This document shows positions 27,031 to 37,334 of a DNA stretch of 64,000 nucleotides, one piece after another (the first letter of the stretch is position 1; each line of letters begins with the position of its first letter). The stretch is from Methylomonas sp. EFPC3. Its GTDB lineage: Bacteria; Pseudomonadota; Gammaproteobacteria; Methylococcales; Methylomonadaceae. Below the pieces are notes generated by a model. The model saw nothing but the letters and a program-made list of their open reading frames with translations, ran no database searches and was not told the origin of the DNA. Made by a program: the position numbers and the translations under genes. The stretch spans positions 372,001 to 436,000 of the forward strand of contig NZ_CP116398.1 of NCBI RefSeq assembly GCF_029643245.1. Direction: 5' to 3'.

Positions 27031-27732
27031 TCAGGCCCGGGCGCAGACCCAAACGTCCACCCGGCCGACACCGGCCTGCTTTAACACACCGGCCAGAGCC
27101 GAAGCGGTGGCGCCGGTGGTCATCACATCGTCGACGATCGCTACATGCTCTGCTTTTAACGATTTAATCAGACGAAATGCGCCGCGCATGTTCTTATGCC
27201 GTTGTTTGGCCGGCAAGCCGGTTTGATGCACGGTATCCCGGCTGCGCGCCACACTATACAAATCCAGCGGCAGCTCGAAGCGCCGGGCCAAATGGCGGCC
27301 AATCTCGATCGATTGGTTGAAACCGCGTTCCCGGTATCGGTGCGGATGCAGCGGCATCGGCAGCAGTAGTTCCGGCAGTTCGGCGTCGGCGGCGATATGC
27401 TCGGCGAGCAGCATTGCCAACAGGCGCGCATTTTTATAATCGCGGCCGAATTTCAACTGACCGATCAGGTAGGGCATCTGATAACGGTACAGATACGGCG
27501 CATAGGTCTCGTCGAACTGCGGCGAGCGTTTCAGGCAGCGCCCGCACAAGCTGGGCAGCGCAATCTCGCTCTCGAACGGTTCGCCGCAGCGATAACAGCA
27601 GCTTAGATTGCGCGGCAAATCGTCCAAACAGCCCGCGCACAAGTCGAAATCGGCCAAGCCGGTATCGCCGCACAACACGCAACGCGGCGGCAACAGCTTT
27701 CGTTGTATAATCTTCAGCCAGTTGTTTACCAT
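27031..27732 (-). CDS. comF: ComF-family phosphoribosyltransferase-like protein
   Basis: 233 residues from ATG 27732; an upstream ATG at 27780 would add 16 residues and lie next to the divergent bioB. The N-terminal cysteine-rich zinc finger region (C-V-L-C-G, C-x-x-C, C-Y-R-C-G, C-G-R-C) is followed by a PRTase domain with the PRPP-binding motif V-A-I-V-D-D-V-M-T-T-G-A-T. ComF family members take part in DNA uptake in naturally competent bacteria. The position divergent from bioB, sharing a promoter region, is common in gammaproteobacteria. Confidence 0.88.
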   Translation of the reverse strand: MVNNWLKIIQRKLLPPRCVLCGDTGLADFDLCAGCLDDLPRNLSCCYRCGEPFESEIALPSLCGRCLKRSPQFDETYAPYLYRYQMPYLIGQLKFGRDYKNARLLAMLLAEHIAADAELPELLLPMPLHPHRYRERGFNQSIEIGRHLARRFELPLDLYSVARSRDTVHQTGLPAKQRHKNMRGAFRLIKSLKAEHVAIVDDVMTTGATASALAGVLKQAGVGRVDVWVCARA

Positions 27733-27799
27733 TTTTTTGCTGTTGGGTTGATAAGTGGCTGTGACGGCCCCGCCTGACAATTTTTCGGAGAGTAACAGA

Positions 27800-28786
27800 A
27801 TGTCCGCCAGTCACAAACCCTTGGAACCGGTCGCAGTGCGCCACGATTGGCAATTGCACGAAGTCGAAGCTTTATTCGGCCTGCCGTTCAACGATTTGAT
27901 ATTTCAGGCCCAAACCGTACACCGCTCCTGTTTCGATCCGAACGAAGTCCAGGTCAGCAGTTTGTTGAGTATCAAAACCGGCTCCTGCTCGGAGGATTGC
28001 GGTTATTGTCCGCAAAGTGCGCGTTACGATTCGGATCTGGCGCCGGAGGCTTTGATGCCGGTTGACTCGGTATTACAGGCTGCTGAGCGGGCCAAAGCGG
28101 AAGGCGCTTCGCGCTTCTGCATGGGCGCGGCCTGGCGCAGTCCGAAAGATCGCGATATCGAACGGGTGGTGGAAATGGTCAAGGGCGTCAAAGCGCTGGG
28201 CATGGAAACCTGCGTCACGCTGGGCATGTTGACCGACAAGCAAACCCAGGCTTTGAAAGAAGGCGGTTTGGATTACTACAACCACAATCTGGACACCTCG
28301 GAAGATTATTACTCGGAAATCATCACCACCCGGACCTATCAGGACCGGCTTGATACGCTGGAGCGGGTGCGCGATGCCGGCATCAACGTCTGCTGCGGCG
28401 GTATCGTCGGCATGGGCGAGTCGGAAACCGACCGCGCCAAATTACTGCTGCAGTTGGCCAATTTACCGAAGCATCCGGAAAGCGTGCCGATCAATATGTT
28501 GGTGCAGGTGCAGGGCACACCGTTGCACGGTACCGAAAAGCTGGACCCGATCGTCTTCGTGCGCACTGTGGCAGTGGCCCGGATCATGATGCCGCATTCG
28601 CGGGTGCGCTTGTCGGCCGGACGCACCCAAATGAGCGACGAAATGCAGGCCTTATGTTTCCTGGCTGGTGCCAACTCGATTTTCTACGGCGAGAAGTTGC
28701 TGACCACCGACAATCCGATGACCAACCAGGATAAGCAATTGTTCGCTCGCTTGGGCGTGCGGATGGGCGGCTCCAGCTACGCCTGA
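27800..28786 (+). CDS. bioB: Biotin synthase
   Basis: 328 residues from ATG 27800, with GGAGAG 9 bases upstream; an earlier ATG at 27755 has no ribosome-binding site. Radical SAM cluster C63-x3-C67-x2-C70 (C-S-E-D-C-G-Y-C). Further motifs for the [2Fe-2S] cluster and N-H-N-L-D-T-S are intact. BioB inserts sulfur into dethiobiotin. It is the first gene of the operon bioBFHCD, in which each gene overlaps or abuts the next. Confidence 0.97.
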   Translation: MSASHKPLEPVAVRHDWQLHEVEALFGLPFNDLIFQAQTVHRSCFDPNEVQVSSLLSIKTGSCSEDCGYCPQSARYDSDLAPEALMPVDSVLQAAERAKAEGASRFCMGAAWRSPKDRDIERVVEMVKGVKALGMETCVTLGMLTDKQTQALKEGGLDYYNHNLDTSEDYYSEIITTRTYQDRLDTLERVRDAGINVCCGGIVGMGESETDRAKLLLQLANLPKHPESVPINMLVQVQGTPLHGTEKLDPIVFVRTVAVARIMMPHSRVRLSAGRTQMSDEMQALCFLAGANSIFYGEKLLTTDNPMTNQDKQLFARLGVRMGGSSYA

Positions 28787-29946
28787 TGCCGAAGCGGTTT
28801 TACGATTTTTCCGCGAGCCTGCAGCAGTTAGACCAGCAAAATCTGTATCGGCGCCGGCGCATCATCGACGGGCCGCAGGCGGTCGAATTACAGGTTGCGG
28901 GTCGCCGCTTGCTGAATTTTTGCAGCAACGATTATCTCGGGTTGGCCAATCATCCGGATGTGGTCGGGGCGTTCAAGGCCGGCGCCGACCGCTACGGTTG
29001 CGGCAGCGGCGCGGCGCATTTGATTTGCGGTCACAGTTCGGCGCATCACGCCTTGGAAGAGGAATTGGCCGCGTTCACCGGACGGGAACGGGCTTTGCTG
29101 TTTTCGACCGGTTATATGGCCAATCTGGGAGCGATCTCGGCATTGGTCGGACGCGGCGACTCTGTGTTTGAAGATCGGCTCAACCATGCTTCGTTATTGG
29201 ACGGCGGCTTGCTGGCCGGTGCCCGATTTCAGCGCTACCGCCACGCAGACACCGACGATCTGCGGGCCAGGCTTGATCGGGTTCAGGGCAGGGCAATGAT
29301 CGTCAGCGACGGCGTATTCAGTATGGACGGCGATCTGGCGCCCTTGCCGGACTTGGCGCGGCTGGCGGACGCCTATCAAGCCGGATTGCTGGTCGACGAC
29401 GCCCACGGTTTCGGCGTGTTGGGCCGCAACGGCGGCGGCGTGGTCGAACATTTCGGCCTTTCCGCCGAGCAAGTGCCGATCTTGGTTGGCACCCTCGGTA
29501 AAGCGTTCGGCACTTTCGGCGCCTTCGTTGCCGGTTCCGCAGAATTGATCGAGTATCTGATTCAAAAAGCCAGAACTTATGTTTACACCACGGCCTTGCC
29601 GCCGGCGGTGGCCGAAGCCACTCGCGTCGGCTTGCGCTTGCTGCAAACCGAGTCCTGGCGGCGGGAACAGTTGCAGGCCTTGATCGGCCATTTTCGCCGC
29701 GGCGCCGAACAACAGGGCTTGCGGCTGATGGAATCTGCAACGGCGATCCAGCCGCTGCTGGTCGGCGACAGCGGCCGCGCGCTGGCAGCGAGCCGGGAAT
29801 TGGCGGAGTTGGGATTTTGGGTCGGTGCGATTCGGCCGCCGACCGTGCCGGCCGGTAGCGCCCGTTTGCGGGTCACGTTTACGGCGCACCACAGTCTGCA
29901 GCAGGTCGATGCCTTACTGACGGCGTTGGGTCAGGTGTTGCGTTGA
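28786..29946 (+). CDS. bioF: 8-amino-7-oxononanoate synthase
   Basis: 386 residues. Fold-type I PLP enzyme of the alpha-oxoamine synthase family with the Schiff-base lysine K239 in G-T-L-G-K-A-F-G, and N-D-Y-L-G-L near 45. It condenses pimeloyl-ACP/CoA with alanine. The ATG overlaps the final base of bioB (one-base overlap). Confidence 0.96.
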   Translation: MPKRFYDFSASLQQLDQQNLYRRRRIIDGPQAVELQVAGRRLLNFCSNDYLGLANHPDVVGAFKAGADRYGCGSGAAHLICGHSSAHHALEEELAAFTGRERALLFSTGYMANLGAISALVGRGDSVFEDRLNHASLLDGGLLAGARFQRYRHADTDDLRARLDRVQGRAMIVSDGVFSMDGDLAPLPDLARLADAYQAGLLVDDAHGFGVLGRNGGGVVEHFGLSAEQVPILVGTLGKAFGTFGAFVAGSAELIEYLIQKARTYVYTTALPPAVAEATRVGLRLLQTESWRREQLQALIGHFRRGAEQQGLRLMESATAIQPLLVGDSGRALAASRELAELGFWVGAIRPPTVPAGSARLRVTFTAHHSLQQVDALLTALGQVLR

Positions 29947-30704
29947 ATAGCATCCATTGCGAAATTTACGGCCACGGCCGGCCGTTGCTGATGCTGCACG
30001 GTTGGGCCATGCACAGCGGTATTTGGCGCCAGTTCGCCCGGCAATTGGCCGAGCAGCGGCAGGTGATTTGTCTGGATTTGCCGGGGCATGGACGTAGTGC
30101 GCCGTTAATCAATTTTGAAATGCCAGCCATCGTCGAGGCCTTGTTGGCGGCGATTCCGGTGCCGCGTTTCGATTTGCTGGGCTGGTCTTTGGGCGCGACG
30201 GTCGCGATCAATTTGGCTTGCTCATGTCCCGGTCGGGTTCGTTCTTTAACATTGTTGGCGGGCAACCCGCGTTTCGTCCGTGAACCCGGCTGGCCGGGAG
30301 TCAAGCCCGAGGTGCTCGACAGTTTTGCCGAATTGCTAATTCGCGACTCGAAACAGACGCTGCAACGCTTTTTGGGCTTGCAAGTGCAGGGATTGCCGCA
30401 TGCCAAAACCGTGTTGCAACAACTGAAACTGACTGTCTCGGAATGCGAGGCTCCGGATTTCGGCACGCTGCAAGGCGGGTTGCAGATTTTGAAGCAGCAC
30501 GACGCGCGCGATAGCTTGGCGGCGTTGAAACTGCCGATACGGGTGATTCAGGGCGATAAAGATACGTTGGTGCCGGTGGCGACCGCGACCGCGTTACAGG
30601 ATTTACAGCCGGCGTTGCAGATAGAGATATTGCCAGGCGCCGGGCACGTGCCGTTTCTCACTCATCCGCAAGTTTTAGCTGATGCTGTGCTGAGCGATGA
30701 CTGA
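29943..30704 (+). CDS. bioH: Pimeloyl-ACP methyl ester carboxylesterase
   Basis: 253 residues from TTG 29943, overlapping the bioF stop by 4 bases. Alpha/beta hydrolase with nucleophile S82 (G-W-S-L-G), aspartate in Q-G-D-K-D and histidine in G-A-G-H-V-P-F. BioH hydrolyses the methyl ester of pimeloyl-ACP and so closes chain synthesis started by BioC, the next gene. No ATG is available at the same position; the TTG start follows from the overlap and the length of the family. Confidence 0.93.
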   Translation: MNSIHCEIYGHGRPLLMLHGWAMHSGIWRQFARQLAEQRQVICLDLPGHGRSAPLINFEMPAIVEALLAAIPVPRFDLLGWSLGATVAINLACSCPGRVRSLTLLAGNPRFVREPGWPGVKPEVLDSFAELLIRDSKQTLQRFLGLQVQGLPHAKTVLQQLKLTVSECEAPDFGTLQGGLQILKQHDARDSLAALKLPIRVIQGDKDTLVPVATATALQDLQPALQIEILPGAGHVPFLTHPQVLADAVLSDD

Positions 30705-31482
30705 TACGGCGCTGTTGGACAAGGCTAAAGTCCGGCAGTCGTTTGCCGCCGCGGCCGATGGTTACGATGCGTCGGCCGGTTTGCAGCGCCGGGTCGGCGA
30801 GACCTTGTTGGCAAAATTTCCCTGCGCCGGCCTGGCTCAACCAGTGTTGGATATCGGTTGCGGTACCGGCTTTCTGAGCCGGCATTTGGCTAGCCGGACG
30901 CCGGCCGCCGTTGCGCTGGATATCGCTGTGCCGATGTTGCAAGCCGCGCAGCGAAACTGTGCCGGCTTGCCGCTTGCTTACGTCTGTGCCGATGCCGAGC
31001 GCTTGCCGTTCCGGAATGACAGTATCGGCCAAATCTATTCCAACTTGGCGGTGCAGTGGTGCGAGGATTTGAGCGCGCTGCTGGGCGATTGCCGGCGAGT
31101 ATTGTGCGTCGACGGTCGTTTGGTATTGTCGACTTTCGGTCCGCGGACCTTGGCGGAATTGAAAGCGGCGTGGAGCCAAGTCGACGAGTTTGCTCACGTC
31201 AACCAGTTTTACAGTACCGACCAGATAGGCCAATTCCTGGCAGCGGCCGGTTGGCGCCGGTTCGAACTGGAAACCGAGTTAATCACCCAGTCATATCCGT
31301 CGGTGATGGCGCTGATGCGCGAGCTGAAAGGAATCGGCGCGCACAACGTCAGTACTTACCGTAATCCGCGGCCGACCAGTCGGGCGGCGTTGCAAAGCAT
31401 GATTGCCCATTACGAATCGGCGATGGCCGGCGGCGAGATTGTTGCCAGTTATGAAATTATTTATCTACGAGCGATGCGATGA
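30697..31482 (+). CDS. bioC: Malonyl-ACP O-methyltransferase
   Basis: 261 residues. SAM-binding motif V-L-D-I-G-C-G-T-G-F-L near 48-58, followed by A-D-A-E-R-L-P-F and the BioC-typical W-C-E-D-L segment. It methylates malonyl-ACP to disguise it as a fatty-acid primer for pimelate synthesis. It overlaps bioH by 8 bases and bioD by 4. Confidence 0.95.
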   Translation: MTDTALLDKAKVRQSFAAAADGYDASAGLQRRVGETLLAKFPCAGLAQPVLDIGCGTGFLSRHLASRTPAAVALDIAVPMLQAAQRNCAGLPLAYVCADAERLPFRNDSIGQIYSNLAVQWCEDLSALLGDCRRVLCVDGRLVLSTFGPRTLAELKAAWSQVDEFAHVNQFYSTDQIGQFLAAAGWRRFELETELITQSYPSVMALMRELKGIGAHNVSTYRNPRPTSRAALQSMIAHYESAMAGGEIVASYEIIYLRAMR

Positions 31483-32174
31483 AGATCGGATATTTTGTCA
31501 CCGGTACAGATACCGATATCGGTAAAACCTGGGCCACTGCCGCATTGTTGCGCCGTTTCCGACGCGAGGGTTATGCGGTTGCGGGGATGAAGCCGGTAGC
31601 GGCCGGTTGCGAACGCCATGGCGGCAAGTGGCGAAACCAAGATGCGTTGCTGTTGATGCAAAATGCATCGGTCGACGCGGAATACGAGTTGGTCAATCCG
31701 TATGCCTTCGAACAGCCGGTGTCGCCGCATTTGGCCTGCGGCGGCGAAACCGTTGAGCCGGCACAGATCCTGGCAGCTTTCGGCGCTTTGCAGCAGCGGG
31801 CTCAAGTCGTTTTGGTCGAGGGTGCGGGGGGCTGGTATTCGCCGATGAGCCTAACTTTGGATAACGCCGGATTGGCTGGGATATTGGGGCTGCCAGTGCT
31901 GGTTGTGGTCGGTATCAGGCTCGGTTGCCTGAATCACGCGCGGTTGACGGTGCAGGCCGTCGTTGATTCCGGCTTGCGCTGTGCCGGCTGGATTGGTGTG
32001 CAAATCCTCGAAAATATGCCGTACTTTGCAGAAAATGTGGCGTATTTGCAGGAGGCGCTGCCGGCGCCATTTCTGGGGGTCTTGCCCTATTCGGAGACTG
32101 GCGATTTTGAATTTTTGTCAAGCGGCCTGCAGTTGCCAACCTGGCAAAATATTGATCTGCATCAAGAAAATTAA
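31479..32174 (+). CDS. bioD: Dethiobiotin synthetase
   Basis: 231 residues. The P-loop G-T-D-T-D-I-G-K-T (9-17) is the classic BioD motif; V-L-V-E-G-A-G-G-W is the second one. It closes the ureido ring from DAPA and CO2 with ATP. It is the last gene of the operon; bioA is not in the window. Confidence 0.96.
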   Translation: MKIGYFVTGTDTDIGKTWATAALLRRFRREGYAVAGMKPVAAGCERHGGKWRNQDALLLMQNASVDAEYELVNPYAFEQPVSPHLACGGETVEPAQILAAFGALQQRAQVVLVEGAGGWYSPMSLTLDNAGLAGILGLPVLVVVGIRLGCLNHARLTVQAVVDSGLRCAGWIGVQILENMPYFAENVAYLQEALPAPFLGVLPYSETGDFEFLSSGLQLPTWQNIDLHQEN

Positions 32175-32228
32175 GCGGCGGATGTTGAGAATGACGGCTC
32201 CATTACAACTATAACCAGGAGACGTTTT

Positions 32229-32624
32229 ATGGCTTTAATCACTTGGACCGCAGCACAATACGGCACCAACGTTGGCTTTGCCGATCAAGAACACCAAACT
32301 CTGTTCGGGTTGTTGAACAAGTTGTACGACGAAGCAACCGGCGGCGCGGCGCGGGCAACCGTCGGCGCTTCGTTGGATGCGTTGATCGCCTATGTGGTCG
32401 ACCATTTCGCCCACGAGGAAAAGGAAATGCAAGCCAAGGGTTTCGGCGGTTACGAGCGGCATAAGGCCGAACACGATGCGTTGGTGGGTATTTGCGCCGA
32501 TTTGCAAAAGAAATTCCATGCCGGTGAAGCCGACGTCACCGACGAGGTGGGGCAAATGGTGAAAGGTTGGCTGGATAGCCACATTCCGACTTACGATAAG
32601 GCTTACGCAGAAGTTTTAAGCTAA
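32229..32624 (+). CDS. Bacteriohemerythrin
   Basis: 131 residues, the size of single-domain bacteriohemerythrins. Iron ligands: H22 in D-Q-E-H-Q, then H-F-A-H-E-E-K-E-M, H-x-x-x-H (H-K-A-E-H-D), and the C-terminal H-I-P-T-Y-D segment. In Methylococcus capsulatus bacteriohemerythrin supplies O2 to particulate methane monooxygenase, so this gene fits a methanotroph. An AGGAG ribosome-binding site precedes it and a terminator follows. Confidence 0.93.
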   Translation: MALITWTAAQYGTNVGFADQEHQTLFGLLNKLYDEATGGAARATVGASLDALIAYVVDHFAHEEKEMQAKGFGGYERHKAEHDALVGICADLQKKFHAGEADVTDEVGQMVKGWLDSHIPTYDKAYAEVLS

Positions 32625-32655
32625 GTCAATCGCTGTTTACGGCATAACAGTCATG

Positions 32656-32691
32656 AAGGCTTGCGGGCAGCAATGTCCGTGAGCCTTTTTT
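32656..32691 (+). terminator. Rho-independent terminator after bacteriohemerythrin gene
   Basis: A-rich flank, stem AAGGCTTGCGGGC / GTCCGTGAGCCTT with G-U pairs, loop AGCAAT and a run of six Ts. It lies 32 bases after the stop. Confidence 0.75.
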
Positions 32692-32872
32692 ATGTGCATA
32701 GTGTACAAACGGGAAAAGCTCTTCTGGTCTGCCGGGGAGTCATGGGTTAAAATTGCCCAGTTTATTTATGACAATTATCTGTAAAGGGAGTTTGTTGTCT
32801 GTTTGGTGTCGGGCGGCAAGATTACAACGATATAACGCATACAAGTTTATAACTACCAATGGGGGCTGCTCC

Positions 32873-34003
32873 GTGAAGAAAACTAAGCAACTGCTCGCAT
32901 GTTCGGTTCTGATGGCTTTAGGGCTCGGATCGGCGCATGCGGACTACACACTCAATCTGACGAAAGGCGTGACCCAGCTCAGTAACGAGTTGTACGACCT
33001 GCACATGTTGATCATGTGGATCTGCGTGTTTATCGGCATCGCGGTATTTGGCACGATGTTCTATTCGATTTTCCATCACCGTAAATCGAAAGGTCATAAA
33101 GCCGAGCAGTTCCATGAAAACACCACGGTCGAGATCATCTGGACTATCATCCCCACGCTGATTCTGGTCGGTATGGCGATTCCGGCAACCAAAGCCGTGG
33201 TCGATCTGGACCGGACTCAAGAATCGGAAATGTCGATCAAGGTGACCGGCAAGCAGTGGTATTGGGACTACGAATATCTGGACAACGGCATTCATTTCGA
33301 AAGCCACTTGGATGAAGCCAGCGAACGCGTCCACCGCGTCAGCTCTATGGACCCTCGTTCAGTACCTAACTATCTGCTGAATGTCGACAAACCGTTGGTG
33401 GTTCCGGTTAAAAAGAAAATCCGTTTCCTGTTTACCGCGGCCGACGTGATCCATTCCTGGTGGGTTCCTGAACTGGGCTGGAAAAAAGACGCCAACCCCG
33501 GTTTTGTCAACGAGGCCTGGACTTACGTCGACAAGCCCGGTACCTACCGTGGTCAATGTACCGAATTGTGCGGCCGGGACCACGGCTTCATGCCGGTGGT
33601 GGTGATTGCGATGGAGCAGGACCAATATGACGCCTGGGTGAAGGCGACTCTGGAAAAGCAAAACCAAGCCCCCGATCTGAGCGACCAAACCCGCAATTCG
33701 CTGATGGCCCATGGCGAATCGGTTTACCTGAGAAACTGCGTGGCCTGCCACCAGATCGACGGCAAAGGTATTCCGGGCTGGTTTCCGGCTTTGAGCGGCA
33801 GTGCCAAAGTGACCGGCAACATGGATCAGTTGATCGGCTTTATCCAAGCCGGTACCAGCAAAATGCCGGCCTTCCGCAAGCTGCCCGACAACGAGTTGGC
33901 CGAGCTGATTACCTATATCAGAAACGCTCCGGCGCTGGGTAACAACGTGGGTGATGAAATTCAGCCCAACAAAATCACACCCAAATGGGACGATGATGAG
34001 TAA
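32873..34003 (+). CDS. coxB: Cytochrome c oxidase subunit II with C-terminal cytochrome c domain
   Basis: 376 residues from GTG 32873 (GGGGG 8 bases upstream); the open frame reaches 32753, but residues before the GTG lack signal-peptide features. Signal peptide 1-24, two transmembrane helices (about 40-62 and 80-105). The CuA-binding cupredoxin domain has H at 203-ish and C-T-E-L-C-G-R-D-H-x-F-M. The C-terminal class I cytochrome c has C289-V-A-C-H293. The extra heme c domain is typical of caa3/A1-type oxidases that receive electrons from cytochrome c. It is the first gene of the oxidase operon. Confidence 0.93.
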   Translation: MKKTKQLLACSVLMALGLGSAHADYTLNLTKGVTQLSNELYDLHMLIMWICVFIGIAVFGTMFYSIFHHRKSKGHKAEQFHENTTVEIIWTIIPTLILVGMAIPATKAVVDLDRTQESEMSIKVTGKQWYWDYEYLDNGIHFESHLDEASERVHRVSSMDPRSVPNYLLNVDKPLVVPVKKKIRFLFTAADVIHSWWVPELGWKKDANPGFVNEAWTYVDKPGTYRGQCTELCGRDHGFMPVVVIAMEQDQYDAWVKATLEKQNQAPDLSDQTRNSLMAHGESVYLRNCVACHQIDGKGIPGWFPALSGSAKVTGNMDQLIGFIQAGTSKMPAFRKLPDNELAELITYIRNAPALGNNVGDEIQPNKITPKWDDDE

Positions 34004-34056
34004 TTCGTTGATGTACGCATTGAACTCATTTTCTAATTTTTGCTGAGGTATAAAAC

Positions 34057-35673
34057 ATGACTGCTGTCGTAGCTGAACATGATGATCATCACGATCACCA
34101 CGATCACGGCCCGGAGAAGGGCATTCTAAGGTGGATAATTACCACTAACCATAAGGACATCGGTACCCTGTACTTGGTATTTGCACTGGCGATGTTCTTC
34201 GTTGGCGGGACCATGGCGCTGATCATTCGCTCGGAATTGTTCGAACCCGGCCTGCAATTCGTCGATCCGAACTTCTTCAACTCGATGACCACGATGCATG
34301 CGCTGGTCATGGTATTCGGTGCCGTGATGCCGGCATTCGTCGGTCTGGCCAACTGGATGATCCCGATGATGATCGGCGCGCCGGATATGGCGTTGCCGCG
34401 GATGAACAACATGAGCTTCTGGATGCTGGTCGCCGGCGTTTTATTGCTGGCCAGCACACTGTTCATGGAGGGCGGTGCGCCTGCCGCCGGTTGGACTTTG
34501 TATCCGCCGTTGGTCTTGCAAACCGGAAAAGCGTTTCCGTTTGCGATCTTCTCGGTGCACATGCTGGGTATTTCGTCGATCATGGGTGCGATCAATGTGA
34601 TCGCGACCATCTTCAACATGCGCGCGCCCGGCATGACATTGATGAAAATGCCGTTGTTCGTCTGGACCTGGCTGATCACCGCATTCCTGCTGATCGCGAT
34701 CATGCCGGTATTCGCTGGCGCGGTAACCATGTTGTTGACCGATAAATTTTTCGCAACCAGCTTCTTCGACGCGGCTGGTGGCGGCGACCCGGTGTTGTAC
34801 CAACACATTTTCTGGTTCTTCGGTCATCCTGAAGTGTACGTGATGATTCTGCCGACCTTCGGCGTGGCGTCTACCATCATTCCGGTATTCGCCCGTAAAC
34901 CGCTGTTCGGTTACGCCTCCATGGTGTATGCGACCGGTGCGATTGCCTTCCTGTCGTTCATCGTTTGGTCTCACCACATGTTTACCGTCGGTCTGCCGAT
35001 TGCCGGTGAGTTGTACTTCATGTATGCGACGATGCTGATCGCCATTCCGACCGGGGTAAAAGTCTTCAACTGGACGGCAACCATGTGGAAAGGCTCGATG
35101 ACTTTCGAAACACCGATGTTGTTTTCGATTGCGTTCGTGGTGCTGTTCACGATGGGTGGTTTCACCGGCTTGATGATGTCGGTGGCGCCGGTGGATTTCC
35201 AATACCACGACACTTATTTTATCGTTGCTCACTTCCACTACACGCTGGTACCGGCGTCGGTCTTCATCCTGATGGCCGCCGGCTATTTCTGGCTGCCTAA
35301 GTGGACCGGAAATATGTACAACGAGAAAATCGGCAAACTGCATTTCTGGTTGTCGGCGATTTCGGTCAACATCCTGTTCTTCCCGCAACACTTCCTGGGC
35401 CTGGCCGGCATGCCGCGTCGGATTCCGGATTACGCGGTCCAGTTTGCTGATTGGAACATGGTGTCCAGTATCGGCGCCTTCATTTACGGTTTCAGTCAGT
35501 TGTTGTTCGTCTATATCGTGATCGACACGATTCGCGGCGGTACCGGCGAGAAAGTCAGCGACGAAGTTTGGGAAGATGCCAGCAAACACAGTCTGGAATG
35601 GACCGTGCCTTCGCCTGCGCCATACCACACCTTTACGACTCCACCGGAAAAAATTCCGACCGAGCATTTCTGA
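34057..35673 (+). CDS. coxA: Cytochrome c oxidase subunit I
   Basis: 538 residues and about 12 transmembrane helices. Heme-copper ligands are present: M-H-A-L-V-M (low-spin heme a), H-P-E-V-Y with the Tyr cross-linked to CuB His, H-H, and H-F-H-Y. It starts 53 bases after coxB. The N terminus is unusually His-rich ([10 protein letters not shown]). Confidence 0.97.
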   Translation: MTAVVAEHDDHHDHHDHGPEKGILRWIITTNHKDIGTLYLVFALAMFFVGGTMALIIRSELFEPGLQFVDPNFFNSMTTMHALVMVFGAVMPAFVGLANWMIPMMIGAPDMALPRMNNMSFWMLVAGVLLLASTLFMEGGAPAAGWTLYPPLVLQTGKAFPFAIFSVHMLGISSIMGAINVIATIFNMRAPGMTLMKMPLFVWTWLITAFLLIAIMPVFAGAVTMLLTDKFFATSFFDAAGGGDPVLYQHIFWFFGHPEVYVMILPTFGVASTIIPVFARKPLFGYASMVYATGAIAFLSFIVWSHHMFTVGLPIAGELYFMYATMLIAIPTGVKVFNWTATMWKGSMTFETPMLFSIAFVVLFTMGGFTGLMMSVAPVDFQYHDTYFIVAHFHYTLVPASVFILMAAGYFWLPKWTGNMYNEKIGKLHFWLSAISVNILFFPQHFLGLAGMPRRIPDYAVQFADWNMVSSIGAFIYGFSQLLFVYIVIDTIRGGTGEKVSDEVWEDASKHSLEWTVPSPAPYHTFTTPPEKIPTEHF

Positions 35674-35741
35674 TTCGGTTTTAGCGATGCCGGTTGACCG
35701 CTCCATCGGGATGTTGCCGATGGAGCGTCTCGAGGAGCAAC

Positions 35742-35840
35742 ATGGATATTAAAAAGAAAAATATTTTGACGGCGGTGGTGTTGGCAGCAATTGCGATAAC
35801 CATCTACGTGTTGGCGGTCATCAAGGCCATGTCGCAATGA
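35742..35840 (+). CDS. Small membrane protein of the cytochrome oxidase operon (CoxD/'oxidase small assembly protein'-like)
   Basis: 32 residues: basic M-D-I-K-K-K-N start, one transmembrane helix of about 20 hydrophobic residues, then K-A-M-S-Q. Strong ribosome-binding site GAGGAG 5 bases upstream of the ATG, and the stop overlaps the start of cox11 (ATGA). A tiny single-helix gene at this place between coxA and cox11 occurs in many proteobacteria and is annotated as an oxidase small assembly protein. It was missed by length filters. Confidence 0.75.
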   Translation: MDIKKKNILTAVVLAAIAITIYVLAVIKAMSQ

Positions 35841-36382
35841 GCGACGACGGTTTAGATAAAAAAAATACTCGTTTGGCGGCGAAACTGGTTTTGTTCGCCG
35901 CAATGATGTTCGGATTCGGTTATGCCCTGGTTCCGCTCTACAACGTGTTATGCGATTTGGTAGGGCAGAATGCCAAAGTCGAGACCGTGGCAAAACAGGA
36001 AACGGCGTTCCAGCCCGAGCAAAACCGCGAGGTGACGATGGAGTTTCTGACGTCGTTGAACCGGTCGGTGCCGATGGCGTTCAAGGCCGAGACGCCGAGC
36101 TTGAAAGTTCATCCGGGGCAGTATTACTCGGTGGGCTTTTATGCCAAGAATCTGAGCGAGCGCCGGTTGAAGGTGAGGGCGGTAGCGACTTATTCGCCGG
36201 GTCAGGTCAAGGATTACGTGAACAAAGTGATTTGTTTCTGCGAATTGGAGCAAATCTTCGAGCCGAACGAAGAAAAGAATATGACCGTACGTCTGGTGGT
36301 GGATCCCAAGCTCCCGGAACGCTATAAAACCATTACGCTGTCTTACACTTTTTTTGAAATTACTGAAAATTCTGAAAATTAA
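35837..36382 (+). CDS. cox11: Cytochrome c oxidase assembly protein (copper delivery to CuB)
   Basis: 181 residues. One N-terminal transmembrane helix, then an immunoglobulin-like periplasmic domain. The copper-binding motif I-C-F-C-E near 133-137 (C-F-C-type) and Y-N-V-L-C-D near 36 are present. Cox11/CtaG delivers Cu(I) to subunit I. It overlaps the 32-residue gene by 4 bases. Confidence 0.93.
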   Translation: MSDDGLDKKNTRLAAKLVLFAAMMFGFGYALVPLYNVLCDLVGQNAKVETVAKQETAFQPEQNREVTMEFLTSLNRSVPMAFKAETPSLKVHPGQYYSVGFYAKNLSERRLKVRAVATYSPGQVKDYVNKVICFCELEQIFEPNEEKNMTVRLVVDPKLPERYKTITLSYTFFEITENSEN

Positions 36383-36396
36383 CGAAGGGGAAGGTT

Positions 36397-37272
36397 ATGT
36401 CGACAAACACAGCTTATTACATCCCGCATAAAGCCACGTGGCCGGTGATGGCGACCGCCGGCTTGATGCTGACGCTGGCGGGCTTTGCCAACTATTTGAA
36501 CGGTAACTCGGCCGGTTCCGGCATGATGATTACCGGCTTGCTGGTTTTCATTGCAATGCTGGGAGCCTGGTTTGCGTTGCAAGCTACCGAGAGCGAGTCC
36601 GGCATGTACAACCACGGCGTCGGTATTTCCTACCGGATGGGCATGATGTGGTTCATTTTTTCGGAAGTCATGTTCTTTGCCGTATTCTTCGGCGCGTTGT
36701 GGTATACCCGCAACCTGTCGGTGCCCTGGTTGGGCGAAACCGGCCCCGTCAGCGGTCCGGGTCGCTCCACTCACGAGATATTGTGGCCTGCTTTCCAAGC
36801 GGTATGGCCCACCAACGGCCCGGGCAAAGTCGGCGGCGATTTCGAACCGATGGGCGCCTTTGGGTTGCCGTTCTTGAATACCCTGATTCTGTTGACCAGT
36901 GGCGTTACTTGCACTTGGGCTCACCACGGCTTGTTGGCGAAAAATCGTAGCCAATTGATCAAAGGCTTGGCGGCAACTGTCGGTTTGGGCTTTTTGTTCG
37001 TGGTTTTCCAAGCCAGCGAGTACCATGAAGCGTATGCCGAAATGGGGTTGACTTTGGGCTCCGGCATCTACGGTTCGACCTTCTTCATGCTGACCGGTTT
37101 CCACGGTTTCCACGTCTGCGTCGGCGCGATCATCTTGTCGGTAGTCTTGTTCAGAAGTTGGAAAGGCCACTTCACGCCGGAAAACCATTTTGCCTTCGAA
37201 GCCGCCGCCTGGTACTGGCACTTCGTCGACGTGGTCTGGTTAGGCTTGTTCGTGTTCGTTTACCTGCTGTAA
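36397..37272 (+). CDS. coxC: Cytochrome c oxidase subunit III
   Basis: 291 residues, seven transmembrane helices, with the conserved segment E-x-x-F-F (helix III) and H-V-x-x-G / F-H-V-D-V-V-W-L near the C terminus. It starts 14 bases after cox11 and is followed by a terminator that separates it from the convergent DUF2909 gene. Confidence 0.96.
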   Translation: MSTNTAYYIPHKATWPVMATAGLMLTLAGFANYLNGNSAGSGMMITGLLVFIAMLGAWFALQATESESGMYNHGVGISYRMGMMWFIFSEVMFFAVFFGALWYTRNLSVPWLGETGPVSGPGRSTHEILWPAFQAVWPTNGPGKVGGDFEPMGAFGLPFLNTLILLTSGVTCTWAHHGLLAKNRSQLIKGLAATVGLGFLFVVFQASEYHEAYAEMGLTLGSGIYGSTFFMLTGFHGFHVCVGAIILSVVLFRSWKGHFTPENHFAFEAAAWYWHFVDVVWLGLFVFVYLL

Positions 37273-37290
37273 ATCCAAGCACCACCCAAT

Positions 37291-37326
37291 AAAAAGCGCG
37301 GTCTTTGCGGATCGCGCTTTTTTTTT
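37291..37326. terminator. Bidirectional terminator between coxC and the DUF2909 gene
   Basis: AAAAAGCGCG-GTCTTTGCGGAT-CGCGCTTTTT is a symmetrical hairpin with A-run on one side and T-run of nine on the other. It can terminate both coxC (plus strand) and the convergent gene. Confidence 0.85.
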
Positions 37327-37334
37327 GTTCGAAA

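Noticed and set aside
34441-35706. 421-residue minus-strand open frame opposite coxA
   Set aside because: His/Arg/Asp-rich shadow of a well-identified coxA gene.
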